In this document: positions 25,686-34,628 of the stretch, piece after piece
Numbering within the stretch: the first letter of the stretch is position 1
Layout of the letters: every line of letters begins with the position of its first letter
DNA from: Arcobacter caeni
GTDB taxonomy: Bacteria > Campylobacterota > Campylobacteria > Campylobacterales > Arcobacteraceae
NCBI RefSeq assembly: GCF_003063245.1
Contig: NZ_MUXE01000005.1
Span: 62,001 to 126,000 of the forward strand
Direction: 5' to 3'
DNA: 64,000 nucleotides
Made by a program: the position numbers and the translations under genes
Notes under the pieces: model-generated
Told to the model about the DNA's origin: nothing
The model's database searches: none
The model's input: only the letters and a program-made list of their open reading frames with translations

Positions 25686-27457
25686 TGAATAATAAAATAT
25701 CCTTAAAATATATATTTAAACTACTTCTTGATAATAAAAAATCTCTTATTATTGGGCAAATTATTACAATAATTGCAATTATAATAAGTGTTCCAATCCC
25801 CCTACTTTTACCACTTCTAGTTGATGAAGTTTTATTAAAAAAACCTGATTTTTTTGTAAATAATATTAATGAACTTTTTGGAACTACAACTGCTTTTTAT
25901 TATATTGCAATTGTTACTTTTATTGTTTTATTTCTTCGTGTAATTTATTTTTTTGTTAGTGTAGTTGTTACTAAAATATTTACAAAAATCTCAAAATATG
26001 TAACTTTTAGAATAAGAGAAAAGCTTTTAAATCATCTTGAACTTGTAAATATGAATGAATATGAAAGTTTAGGTTCTGGTTCAATTGGTGCAAATTTAGT
26101 AACTGATGTAAATACTTTGGATAATTTTATAGTTACGGTTGCTAGTAAATTTATAACTTCAATTTTGACTTTAATTGCAGTTGCAATTGTCATTATCACA
26201 ATAGACCCAATTTTAGGACTTATGATTTTATTTATTCAGCCAATTATTATGATTCTTTCAAAAAAAATAGCCAATAAAACTGGTTTACTAAAAAAAGAAG
26301 AGAACAGAGCAATTGAAGAATTTCAAAATAATATAAATGAAACTTTGGATTTATTTGGACAAATAAAAGCTAGTAATAAAGAAAATTTCTTTTTTAAAGA
26401 TTCTATAAATAAAGCTAAAAATATCCAAAAAACTTCAAATGAATTTAACTATAAAAGTGTAGCTTATGAGAGATTTTCTTTTACCATTTTTCTCATTGCT
26501 TTTGAAATTTTCAGAGCAGCAGGACTTTTACTTGTGGCTTATAGTGATTTATCAATAGGATTAATGTTTGCTATGTTTGGATATATTTGGTTTATTATGA
26601 CTCCTGTTCAAGATATATTAACAATTCAATACGCATATGCGAGTGCAAAAGGTGCAATGACTCGAATAAATAAAATATTAGAGTTAAAAAAAGAAAAAAA
26701 TGGAACTTTAAAACTAGATTCAAAATCTAAAAAAGTAGATATCTCTCTACAAAATCTAAGTTTTTATTATAATGAAGATAAAGAAGTTTTAAAAAACATC
26801 TCTTTTGATATAAAATCAGGCGAAAAAATAGCAATAATTGGTGCAAGTGGAAGTGGAAAAACTACTATTGCAAATATTATTTCTGGTTTTTATGCTAAAA
26901 GTTCTGGAGATATTTTTTATAATAATATTAGTATTGAAAACTTAAATAAACAAAGCCTTAGGGAAAATATCTTTTTAGTTTTACAAATGCCTATTTTATT
27001 TAATAATACTTTGAGATTTAATATAACAATGGGAAATGAAAATATAAGTAATGAAGAGATTTTTAAAGCTCTAAAAATCGCACAACTTTTTGAAACTGTA
27101 GAAAATATGACAAATGGTCTTGATACAATTGTTGGAAAACAAGGAATTAGATTAAGTGGAGGTCAAAGACAAAGATTATCAATAGCTAGAATGATTATTG
27201 CAAATCCTGCTGTTGTAATATTTGATGAGTCAACATCTGCTTTAGATGTTCACACAGAAGTAAAATTATTTAGTGAGTTGGAAGAGTTTTTAAAAGATAA
27301 AACTGTAATTACTATAGCTCATAGATTAAGCACTGTAAAAAATGCTCAGATGATTTATGTAATAGATGATGGCAAAGTTGTACAAAGAGGAAATCATAAA
27401 GAATTAGAAGAAAAAGAGGGACACTATTTGGAGTTTGTGAAAAAACAATTAATTTAA
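25685..27457 (+). CDS. ABC exporter, fused permease and ATPase
   Basis: A 590-residue half-transporter of the type IV (MsbA/bacteriocin-exporter) ABC class, working as a dimer. Six transmembrane helices fill about 15-310. The ATPase domain has Walker A GASGSGKTT near 394, the Q-loop in FLVLQMPILF, the signature LSGGQRQR near 500, Walker B AVVIFDES and the H-loop in ITIAHRLSTV. No peptidase C39 domain is present. The substrate (lipid, peptide or drug) cannot be told. It is coupled to the atypical regulator just upstream; no adaptor or outer-membrane gene follows. Confidence 0.88.
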   Translation: MNNKISLKYIFKLLLDNKKSLIIGQIITIIAIIISVPIPLLLPLLVDEVLLKKPDFFVNNINELFGTTTAFYYIAIVTFIVLFLRVIYFFVSVVVTKIFTKISKYVTFRIREKLLNHLELVNMNEYESLGSGSIGANLVTDVNTLDNFIVTVASKFITSILTLIAVAIVIITIDPILGLMILFIQPIIMILSKKIANKTGLLKKEENRAIEEFQNNINETLDLFGQIKASNKENFFFKDSINKAKNIQKTSNEFNYKSVAYERFSFTIFLIAFEIFRAAGLLLVAYSDLSIGLMFAMFGYIWFIMTPVQDILTIQYAYASAKGAMTRINKILELKKEKNGTLKLDSKSKKVDISLQNLSFYYNEDKEVLKNISFDIKSGEKIAIIGASGSGKTTIANIISGFYAKSSGDIFYNNISIENLNKQSLRENIFLVLQMPILFNNTLRFNITMGNENISNEEIFKALKIAQLFETVENMTNGLDTIVGKQGIRLSGGQRQRLSIARMIIANPAVVIFDESTSALDVHTEVKLFSELEEFLKDKTVITIAHRLSTVKNAQMIYVIDDGKVVQRGNHKELEEKEGHYLEFVKKQLI

Positions 27458-27479
27458 AACTGAGGTAAAACCCTCAGTT
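27458..27479. terminator. Hairpin between the ABC exporter and ybdD
   Basis: AACTGAGG pairs with CCTCAGTT around a short A-rich loop. The plus side lacks a T-run; on the minus strand the stem is followed by TTTTAAATTAATT, so it better suits the converging ybdD-cstA transcript. Confidence 0.5.
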
Positions 27480-27523
27480 AAGATAAGTCAAGATGTGTAA
27501 TAAAAACCTTTATTCTAATAGAC

Positions 27524-27721
27524 CTAACAACATTTATTTAAACCACCGCTATTATATTTTCTATCTATACACTCTTTAAAAAAATCACCCCTACTTTGTA
27601 CTTGTTTATCAGGATGATTTCTTTGCATATGTTCAAGATATTTATCATAGCTAGATAGTCCCACAAGGGGATGAAAGAACCTTTCGGATTTTTCATAAAA
27701 AGCTTTGATTTTACTAAACAT
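27524..27721 (-). CDS. YbdD/YjiX family small protein
   Basis: A 65-residue cytoplasmic protein with the family features HPLVGLSSYDKYLEHMQRNHP and a Cys-containing C-terminus (YNSGGLNKCC). In Escherichia coli ybdD and yjiX follow cstA and btsT, and YbdD is needed for their transport activity. The same arrangement is seen here, one base after cstA. Confidence 0.88.
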   Translation of the reverse strand: MFSKIKAFYEKSERFFHPLVGLSSYDKYLEHMQRNHPDKQVQSRGDFFKECIDRKYNSGGLNKCC

Positions 27722-27722
27722 A

Positions 27723-29822
27723 TTAAGCCTTTTTTAGACTATCAATATGAATATAAGGAGATTCTTTTAATGGAATTTTTATTCTTCCAATACAAATTCC
27801 AATCGTTGCAATAATTACTAAAATTGTACTAATCATAAAGAATATACATAAAATTGCATTCAAGATATTTGAGAATTTAATTTGTTGTGCAAGACTTATA
27901 TCTTTATTTGCTTTTGCGATTTCATCTTCTTGTGTAAGTGTTAGAATTTTTGCTTCAAGTTCAACTATTTTTTTAGCTTGAATTTGTGCAATTGCCACAT
28001 GACTTACAGCATTGTGAACTCTATCACCTTCTTTAAATGGTAAGATTTTTAAAATTCCACCATAAAGTGTTGCTGTTAAAACAAATACAGCAGGTACAAC
28101 TGTAACCCAAGCGTATTTTTGTTTTCCCATTTTAAATAATACAGCAGTACCTAATAATAGTGCCATACCAGCTAACATTTGATTACTTACACCAAATAGT
28201 GGCCAAAGAGAATAAATTCCACCTCGTGGATCTATTGTTCCTTGATACAAGAAATATCCCCAACCAATAACACTAATTGCTGTTGCAATAATTCCTGCTA
28301 AATAATTGTTGGTATTTCCTAAAGGTTTATAAACATTTCCCAAAATATCTTGAACCATAAATCGACAAGCTCTTGTTCCTGCATCAACAGCAGTTAAAAT
28401 AAATAAAGCTTCAAATAAAATAGCAAAGTGATACCAAAATCCCATCATTTCAATTCCACCAAAAAGTTCATGTAGAATTAAAGCAACTCCAATAGCAAAT
28501 GTTGGAGCTCCTCCTGTTCTTGATAAAATTGTTTGTTCACCGATATTTTTAGTAAGATTGAGAATTTCATCAGGAGAAATAGTAAATCCCCAAGTTGAAA
28601 TAGTTTGAGCAACAGTAACTACATCTGTACCTATAATTGCAGGTGATGAGTTAATTGCGAAATAAAGTCCTGGATGTAAAATAGTAGCCGTGATTAAAGC
28701 CATAATAGCAACAGCACTTTCCATTAACATAGAACCATATCCAACAGGAAGAGCATGAGTTTCATTTTCAAGCATTTTTGGTGTTGTTCCACTTGAAATT
28801 AAAGCATGGAATCCACTAATAGCACCACAAGCAATTGTAATAAATAAAAATGGAAATAATCCACCAGCAAAAACAGGACCTGAACCATCAAAATATTGAC
28901 TGTTCATTTTTGGCATTTGAAGATCAGGAGCTACAACAATTATAGCAATTGCCATAAGTAAAATAACACCAATTTTTAAGAATGTCGATAAATAATCTCT
29001 AGGTGCTAATAAAAACCAAACAGGTAAAATAGCAGCAATAAATCCATAAGCCATCATAATAATTGCTAAAGTTGTAGCTTCAAAAGTAAATCTAGCTGCC
29101 CAAATAGGATCAAGTGCCACTACGCTTCCATAATGAATAGCTAAAATTAAAAGTACAAAACCTATAATAGAAGCTTCGCCAACTTTACCAGGTCTTATGT
29201 ATCTCATATAAATTCCCATAAAAATAGCAATAGGAATAGTCATAGAAATAGTAAATAAACCCCAAGGAGAATGAGCAAGAGCTTTTACAACAACCATTGA
29301 TAAAATAGCAATAATAATAAGCATAATCCCAAAAATAGCAATCATAGCAACTGAACCTGTAAAAGTTCCTAATTCATCTTTTATTATTTCACCAAGAGAT
29401 CTTCCATCTCTTCTTGAAGATATAAATAAAACAACAAAGTCATGAACCGCACCTGCAAAAACTCCACCAACTAAAATCCATAACATTGATGGTAAATATC
29501 CCATTTGTGCAGCTAAAATAGGACCAACTAAAGGACCAGCTCCCGCAATTGCAGCGAAGTGATGACCAAATAAAACAGATTTATTCGTAGGAACAAAATC
29601 TCTTCCATCATCATGAACCATAGCAGGAGTTGCTCTGTTTTTATCTAATTCTAAAACTTTATAAGCAATAAACCTTCCATAAAATCTATATCCAATAGCA
29701 TAAATACAAACAGCAGCAACAACTAAATACATAGCTGAAACTGTTTCTCCATTTTGTAAGGCTAGATAGCCAAAACAAACAGCTCCAATAAGAGCCACAA
29801 AAACCCATATAATTTTGTTCAA
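27723..29822 (-). CDS. cstA: CstA family peptide/pyruvate transporter
   Basis: A protein of about 699 residues with some 16-18 transmembrane helices, an inner-membrane carbon-starvation carrier; relatives import peptides or pyruvate. Conserved blocks include GHHFAAIAGAGPLVGPILAAQMGYLP written across residues ~75-100, GGVFAGAVHDF, SSRRDGRSLGEI and SGFHALISSGTTPK. I place the start at TTG 29822, because GAAAGG lies upstream, the N-terminus (LNKIIWVF) then matches CstA length, and the alternative ATG at 29864 is upstream of the likely -10. A soluble loop near 620-660 is C-terminal. It is cotranscribed with ybdD. Confidence 0.93.
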   Translation of the reverse strand: MNKIIWVFVALIGAVCFGYLALQNGETVSAMYLVVAAVCIYAIGYRFYGRFIAYKVLELDKNRATPAMVHDDGRDFVPTNKSVLFGHHFAAIAGAGPLVGPILAAQMGYLPSMLWILVGGVFAGAVHDFVVLFISSRRDGRSLGEIIKDELGTFTGSVAMIAIFGIMLIIIAILSMVVVKALAHSPWGLFTISMTIPIAIFMGIYMRYIRPGKVGEASIIGFVLLILAIHYGSVVALDPIWAARFTFEATTLAIIMMAYGFIAAILPVWFLLAPRDYLSTFLKIGVILLMAIAIIVVAPDLQMPKMNSQYFDGSGPVFAGGLFPFLFITIACGAISGFHALISSGTTPKMLENETHALPVGYGSMLMESAVAIMALITATILHPGLYFAINSSPAIIGTDVVTVAQTISTWGFTISPDEILNLTKNIGEQTILSRTGGAPTFAIGVALILHELFGGIEMMGFWYHFAILFEALFILTAVDAGTRACRFMVQDILGNVYKPLGNTNNYLAGIIATAISVIGWGYFLYQGTIDPRGGIYSLWPLFGVSNQMLAGMALLLGTAVLFKMGKQKYAWVTVVPAVFVLTATLYGGILKILPFKEGDRVHNAVSHVAIAQIQAKKIVELEAKILTLTQEDEIAKANKDISLAQQIKFSNILNAILCIFFMISTILVIIATIGICIGRIKIPLKESPYIHIDSLKKA

Positions 29823-29854
29823 AATAAGACCTTTCAAAAAATAAATTAAGTTTG

Positions 29855-29860
29855 AGTATA
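29855..29860 (-). promoter_or_regulatory. Likely -10 element for cstA
   Basis: On the minus strand this reads TATACT within TGTGTTATACTC. A transcript starting about seven bases downstream begins after the ATG at 29864, which supports the TTG start at 29822. Confidence 0.55.
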
Positions 29861-29968
29861 ACACAAAAATATATAAAGAATTATTGACTATATTTTTGAT
29901 AATAGATTAAATACTAAGATAAATTTAAATATAGCAATTAATGGATTGTAATATTAATTTTATTCTTT

Positions 29969-29974
29969 TATACT
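29969..29974 (+). promoter_or_regulatory. Likely -10 element for argD
   Basis: TATACT lies 26 bases before the argD ATG, with an AAGGAG ribosome site in between (29988-29993). Confidence 0.5.
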
Positions 29975-29999
29975 CTTAGGAAGAAAATAAGGAGTAAAA

Positions 30000-31175
30000 A
30001 TGGAAGAAGATAAATACTTATTACCTTTATATAATAGATTAAATGTAGCATTTGTAAAAGGTAAAAAATCTATTCTTTACGATGAAAATGGCAAAGATTA
30101 TATAGATTTTGCTTCAGGAGTTGGAGTTAATAGTTTAGGTTACGCAAATAAAAAAATTGTAAAAACTATAAAAAAACAAGCAAAAAGAGTTTTACATACT
30201 TCAAATATCTATCATATAAAACCACAAGAAAAATGTGCAAAAAAAATAGTTGAACTAAGTAATTATGATATGCAATGTTTTTTTTGTAATAGTGGTTCTG
30301 AAGCAAATGAGAGTGCAATAAAACTTGCAAGAAAATATGGAAATATATCATTTGATAAACCAAAATATAAAATCATAACAATAAAAAATTCTTTTCATGG
30401 AAGAACAATTGCTACTTTAAAAGCAACGGCTCAAGAAGATAAGCATAAATTTTTTGGACCTTATCCTGATGGATTTGTTTATGCAGAAGATATAAATCAA
30501 GCCATTTCTTTAATAGACGATTCTACTGTTGCTGTTATGCTTGAATTAATTCAAGGAGAAGGTGGCATTTTTATGCAAGATATTTCTCAAATAAAAAAGC
30601 TAGAAAAAACATTAAAAGAGAAGAAATTACTTTTGATTGTAGATGAAATTCAAACTGGAGTTTACAGAAGTGGAAACTTTTTAATCTCTCAATATTTTGA
30701 AATTAAGCCAGATATTGTAACTTTAGCCAAAGGATTAGCAACAGGTATTCCAATTGGCGTTATGATGACTAGTAAAAAAAATATTTTTACTTTTGGAGAT
30801 CATGGTTCAACTTTTGGAGGGAATCATCTAAGTACTACTGTTTCTTGTAAAGTTTTAAATATTTTAGAAGAATATTCAAATAGTGGAATATTGCAAGAAA
30901 ATATCAAATTTTTTGATAGTTATCTTCTTTATTTTATGAATAAATATCCAAATTTATTTAAACAAAAAAATGGTCATGGATTTATGCAAGGACTTGTTTT
31001 AAAAGATGATACAAAATTAAATGAACTAATCAATTCTTCTTTAAAAAATGGTTTACTAATTTTAAAATCAGGGAAAAATATAATTAGATTTTTACCACCT
31101 TTAAATATCACAAAAAAAGAGATAATAAAAGGTTTCAAAAGATTTGAAAATTCTATAATTGAAACCTTAAAATAA
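30000..31175 (+). CDS. argD: Acetylornithine aminotransferase family protein
   Basis: A 391-residue class III PLP aminotransferase; ArgD makes N-acetylornithine from the semialdehyde in arginine synthesis and can also act on succinyl-diaminopimelate. Seen are the PLP-contacting CFFCNSGSEANESAIKLAR, FHGRTIATLKATAQ, the PLP-facing Asp in IVDEIQTGVYRSG and the Schiff-base Lys in TLAKGLATGIPIG. AAGGAG precedes the ATG. The gene is monocistronic. Other class III transaminases are possible, but the FHGRT and IQTG motifs favour ArgD. Confidence 0.88.
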   Translation: MEEDKYLLPLYNRLNVAFVKGKKSILYDENGKDYIDFASGVGVNSLGYANKKIVKTIKKQAKRVLHTSNIYHIKPQEKCAKKIVELSNYDMQCFFCNSGSEANESAIKLARKYGNISFDKPKYKIITIKNSFHGRTIATLKATAQEDKHKFFGPYPDGFVYAEDINQAISLIDDSTVAVMLELIQGEGGIFMQDISQIKKLEKTLKEKKLLLIVDEIQTGVYRSGNFLISQYFEIKPDIVTLAKGLATGIPIGVMMTSKKNIFTFGDHGSTFGGNHLSTTVSCKVLNILEEYSNSGILQENIKFFDSYLLYFMNKYPNLFKQKNGHGFMQGLVLKDDTKLNELINSSLKNGLLILKSGKNIIRFLPPLNITKKEIIKGFKRFENSIIETLK

Positions 31176-31202
31176 GCAATTATTAGCTCTTTATAAAAAT
31201 AT

Positions 31203-32300
31203 TTAAATACCCATCATCAAATCAATTCTTTGATTTGATTTGATGATTTGCTCTAATGAAATTTGTTTATTTAGTATTTGAGAATAAACTGTATCAACTA
31301 TTTCTTTTAATGTTATTGGTTTTGCTAATTGATTTGCGAATAAAAGCATATTTACACCTGAATTAATAGACAAAGTTAAAGTTTGTTTTAAATCATAATG
31401 TTTTGAAATAGCGTACATTTGTAAATCATCACTTACTAAAACTCCTTCAAATCCTAACTTATTTCTTAATAATTTTGTGTTTATGTTATAAGATAAAGTT
31501 GCTGGATTTATTGCATCAAGATTTTTATTATAAACATGAGCTGTCATTATCATATCAACTTTATTGTTTTTAATAAAATATTTATAAGGTTCTAACTCTT
31601 TTTCATTCCAAGTATTTGTAATATCAACAAATCCTAAATGCGAATCTCCTAAAGATGAACCATGTCCTGGAAAGTGTTTTAAAACTGAAATTATATTTTG
31701 TTTTTTTAGTTCATCAACAAATATTGAAGAGTATTTTATAACTTCATTTGATGTTTGTCCAAATGATCTCCCACGCGTTACAATTACTTTATTATCTTTA
31801 TTAATTGCCAAATCAACAACTGGTGCGAAATCTGTATTTATTCCAGATTCTCTTAAATCTTTTGCTAATAATTTATATGTTTGTCTCGCAAAATCTTCAC
31901 CTTTTAAAGCCACATCACTAGCTTTTAAAGTATTTACAAAACCATCTTCAACTTTTAATCTTTGAACAATTCCACCTTCTTGGTCAATAGAAATCAAAAG
32001 TTTTTGTTTTGAAATACTTTGAAGTTGTGATGTTAGTTTTTTTAATTGTTCTTTATTTCTAACATTTTTTACTTTTTTCTTATCATTTGGGTCTTTATCA
32101 AATAAAATAACTCCACCGAGCCCTGCTTTTATATCTTTATATATTTCATCATTTTGATTTATATTTTCACCATTAAAACCTAGAATTACCATTTTTGAAA
32201 TCATTTTTTCAATTTCTTCTTTTGTATAACTTTCATTTGCTAATAAACTATTACAAATAGTAAACAATAAAATAACTATAACTAAAAAACTTTTTTGCAT
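31203..32300 (-). CDS. Exported glycoside hydrolase family 3 (NagZ-like beta-N-acetylhexosaminidase)
   Basis: A 365-residue GH3 enzyme. The NagZ-type catalytic loop KHFPGHGSSLGDSHLGF carries the conserved Asp-His acid/base pair, and the nucleophile Asp is in EGVLVSDDLQMYAI. A signal peptide (1-21, ending near SLLANES) suggests periplasmic placement, unlike cytoplasmic NagZ of enteric bacteria. The likely substrate is GlcNAc-containing peptidoglycan fragments. It is the last gene of a four-gene minus-strand run. Confidence 0.88.
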   Translation of the reverse strand: MQKSFLVIVILLFTICNSLLANESYTKEEIEKMISKMVILGFNGENINQNDEIYKDIKAGLGGVILFDKDPNDKKKVKNVRNKEQLKKLTSQLQSISKQKLLISIDQEGGIVQRLKVEDGFVNTLKASDVALKGEDFARQTYKLLAKDLRESGINTDFAPVVDLAINKDNKVIVTRGRSFGQTSNEVIKYSSIFVDELKKQNIISVLKHFPGHGSSLGDSHLGFVDITNTWNEKELEPYKYFIKNNKVDMIMTAHVYNKNLDAINPATLSYNINTKLLRNKLGFEGVLVSDDLQMYAISKHYDLKQTLTLSINSGVNMLLFANQLAKPITLKEIVDTVYSQILNKQISLEQIIKSNQRIDLMMGI

Positions 32301-32310
32301 ATTAACTCAC

Positions 32311-32739
32311 TTAATTTAAAAATTTATCTTCTATTTTTCCATTTAGAAGGTATCTTTGTGATGTTTTTACTGATAAATATCGAATCAACATCAAAAATAA
32401 AATAACACCTGATAAAATCATAAGATTAAAATTTATAGGACTAGAAAACAAAGCCTCAAAAGTATTTAAATCCTCTTTATTTACCTTTACAACATTCACA
32501 ATAAACTCTCTTAAAGCCAAAATAATAAAAGCATCTACAAGCAAAGTCATTGATACTCTTTGTTCTCTTACATAATTTACAACTGCTCTTACAATTTCCA
32601 AAAAAATCACAAAATAAAGCATATAAATAATAAAATCCATAAGTTTATCAAGAGCTAATGCAATCAAAAATAACACAGCTGTAATTGATAATTCTATATA
32701 TAACTTATCTGAAAAAAAATTTAGCAAAGTTTTTCTCAT
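32311..32739 (-). CDS. PsiE-like membrane protein
   Basis: A 142-residue protein with four predicted transmembrane helices (about 16-36, 38-55, 65-85, 105-123) and the pattern FLEIVRAVVNYVREQRVSM between helices two and three. This fits the phosphate-starvation-inducible PsiE family (PF06146), whose biochemical role is unknown. It lies nine bases after the ADP-ribosylglycohydrolase and ten before the GH3 gene. Confidence 0.72.
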   Translation of the reverse strand: MRKTLLNFFSDKLYIELSITAVLFLIALALDKLMDFIIYMLYFVIFLEIVRAVVNYVREQRVSMTLLVDAFIILALREFIVNVVKVNKEDLNTFEALFSSPINFNLMILSGVILFLMLIRYLSVKTSQRYLLNGKIEDKFLN

Positions 32740-32748
32740 AAATACTCC

Positions 32749-33603
32749 TTAAATTTTTGCATTTATATTCATCCACTCTTTTGGTAATTGCCCAATTTCA
32801 TTATTTGCCATAAATATTAAAGTAGCAATCATCGCTCTAGCACTTGTATCTCCACCAGCTTTTGAGTTTGCTATTATCATCTGTTTTAAGTTATTATATT
32901 TTGTTAAAAGATAAATAACTCCACTAAATCCATCATCAATACCACAAGCTGGTCCAAAATCTCTAATAGCTTTAAAGCTATCTTCCTCTTTTGAATTTAG
33001 AGCATTTTCTATCATATTTTGAAAATATTTATCACAAGTATCTTTTAATTTTATAATTGATTTTTTTATATCATTTTTTTCTAAAACTAAAATCAATAAT
33101 TTTGCAAAAAAATCTGCACATTGTTTTGCTTTTTCACTATTATGCGTAATACTTACAAAGTTTTCTACATTTTTATAAAACTCTTCTTTTGTTTTTGAAA
33201 CTTTTAAAAGTGCAGCGATTCTTCCAACTATTGATAAATCTGTAGAGCTTGAACCACAAGGTTTTGTTTTATTTTGAATATTTTCAATTGTATTTCTTGA
33301 AGAAGCATCCACATAACCTGAATAAGTTTGCATTTTTTCAAACCAAAAATCTTCATAAGCTTTAGCATCAAAACTATTTTTGTCTTTCAAAAACTCATAT
33401 AACCATAAGGTTTGATCTCCATAATGAGTAAAATCACCTGCAAGTTTTCCTTTATGCCATAAAGCAATTGGTGCATTTAAGCCATTCCAATTTATTGAGT
33501 TATTAATTAATTGTTCTTCATCATAAACCCAATGTGTTCCTAAACAATATGAATCAACAACTAACGAGCTTATTACTAAATCTTTTATTTTTTCTTCAAA
33601 CAT
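32749..33603 (-). CDS. ADP-ribosylglycohydrolase family protein
   Basis: A 284-residue protein of the ARH/DraG family (PF03747), which removes ADP-ribose from proteins, nucleic acids or small molecules using two Mg ions. The N-terminal metal-site region reads DSYCLGTHWVYDEEQL and FTHYGDQTLWLYEFL; the C-terminal site is KAGGDTSARAMIATLIF, whose GGDT motif is the hallmark. No ADP-ribosyltransferase gene is in the window. It may act on a modified protein or on free metabolites. Confidence 0.85.
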   Translation of the reverse strand: MFEEKIKDLVISSLVVDSYCLGTHWVYDEEQLINNSINWNGLNAPIALWHKGKLAGDFTHYGDQTLWLYEFLKDKNSFDAKAYEDFWFEKMQTYSGYVDASSRNTIENIQNKTKPCGSSSTDLSIVGRIAALLKVSKTKEEFYKNVENFVSITHNSEKAKQCADFFAKLLILVLEKNDIKKSIIKLKDTCDKYFQNMIENALNSKEEDSFKAIRDFGPACGIDDGFSGVIYLLTKYNNLKQMIIANSKAGGDTSARAMIATLIFMANNEIGQLPKEWMNINAKI

Positions 33604-33611
33604 TTTATCTC

Positions 33612-33878
33612 CTATTTATTCCAATTTTTGTAGTTTGTAAATGATGGAAATTGGTGTTTAAATTCATCTTTATCAAATGAAAAATAGTACGAATCCATAT
33701 ATGCACAAAGCATATCATAATTTTTTTTCAACTCTAAAAATTTCTCAGGATCTCCTGTTTCCATATCTGGATGATATATTTTTGAGAGTTTTAAATACTT
33801 TTTTTTTAAATCTTTTTTTGAAACCCTTGTTAATATTCCAAACATATCAACAGCTTTTTCAAACTCTTCATATTCCAT
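33612..33878 (-). CDS. Short J-domain protein
   Basis: About 88 residues from the ATG at 33878, preferred over 33902 because AAAAAGGA sits just before it. Nearly the whole protein is a J domain: FGILTRVSKKDLKKKYLKLSKIYHPDME with HPD at 36-38, the motif that stimulates DnaK ATPase. It has no zinc-finger or substrate domain, so it may be a dedicated co-chaperone. Nine bases separate it from the ADP-ribosylglycohydrolase gene. Confidence 0.82.
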   Translation of the reverse strand: MEYEEFEKAVDMFGILTRVSKKDLKKKYLKLSKIYHPDMETGDPEKFLELKKNYDMLCAYMDSYYFSFDKDEFKHQFPSFTNYKNWNK

Positions 33879-33973
33879 AAAAATCCTTTTTAACTGTTTC
33901 ATATTGTACTCAAAAAGTTTTAAAGCAAATTAATATTATTTAAATACAATACAAATAAAAGAAAAGGAAAATA

Positions 33974-34597
33974 ATGATTTATACTTTATATTATGTACAT
34001 GACCCAATGTGTTCTTGGTGTTACGCTTTTAAATCTACATTGGATAATCTTAAAAAACATCTAAATTCAAACATAAAAATCATAAATGTAGTTGGTGGTT
34101 TAGCAGCACATAGTGATGAAATTATGCCAAAAGATATGCAAGAAAAAATAGAAAATATTTGGTATGAAATAGAAGAGAATACGGGTGCAAAATTTAATCA
34201 TAATTTTTGGAAAAACTGTCAACCAAGGCGTTCAACCTATCTAGCTTGTGAAGCAACAATACTTGCAAGATATGAAAATAAAGAAGATGAAATGATAAAT
34301 GCTATTCAAGAAGCTTATTATTTAAAAGCCTTAAATCCAAGTGATTCATCAACACTTATAAACTTAGCAAAACAAATAGGAATGGATGAAAAAAAGTTTG
34401 AAGAGGATTTAAAATCTCAAAAAATTGAAGATGATTTACAAGCTGAATTAAACTTTAGGCGTTCACTAAATGTGAGAAGTTTTCCATCTTTGATTTTGAA
34501 ATATAAAAAAGAGTTATATCCTATAAACATAAAATATAATGATTATGAAGCTATGTTAACTCAAATAACAAATATGACTGAAAATACCTATTTTTAA
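33974..34597 (+). CDS. Cytoplasmic DsbA-family thioredoxin-fold protein
   Basis: A 207-residue DsbA/FrnE-like oxidoreductase with the active-site motif CSWC at 13-16 in HDPMCSWCYAF, a helical insert and the cis-Pro region in VRSFPSLIL. There is no signal peptide, so it should work in the cytoplasm, unlike DsbA. An AAAAGGAAA ribosome site precedes the ATG. Substrate unknown; redox or isomerase activity is likely. Confidence 0.85.
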   Translation: MIYTLYYVHDPMCSWCYAFKSTLDNLKKHLNSNIKIINVVGGLAAHSDEIMPKDMQEKIENIWYEIEENTGAKFNHNFWKNCQPRRSTYLACEATILARYENKEDEMINAIQEAYYLKALNPSDSSTLINLAKQIGMDEKKFEEDLKSQKIEDDLQAELNFRRSLNVRSFPSLILKYKKELYPINIKYNDYEAMLTQITNMTENTYF

Positions 34598-34628
34598 AAA
34601 GAGAAGTTTAAAACTTCTCTTTTTTTAT
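34598..34628. terminator. Bidirectional terminator between the DsbA-like gene and the lactate permease
   Basis: AAAGAGAAGTTT pairs with AAACTTCTCTTT, followed by a T-run on the plus side and preceded by an A-run that serves the minus strand. The core is nearly the same as the hairpin at 11008-11034. Confidence 0.88.
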
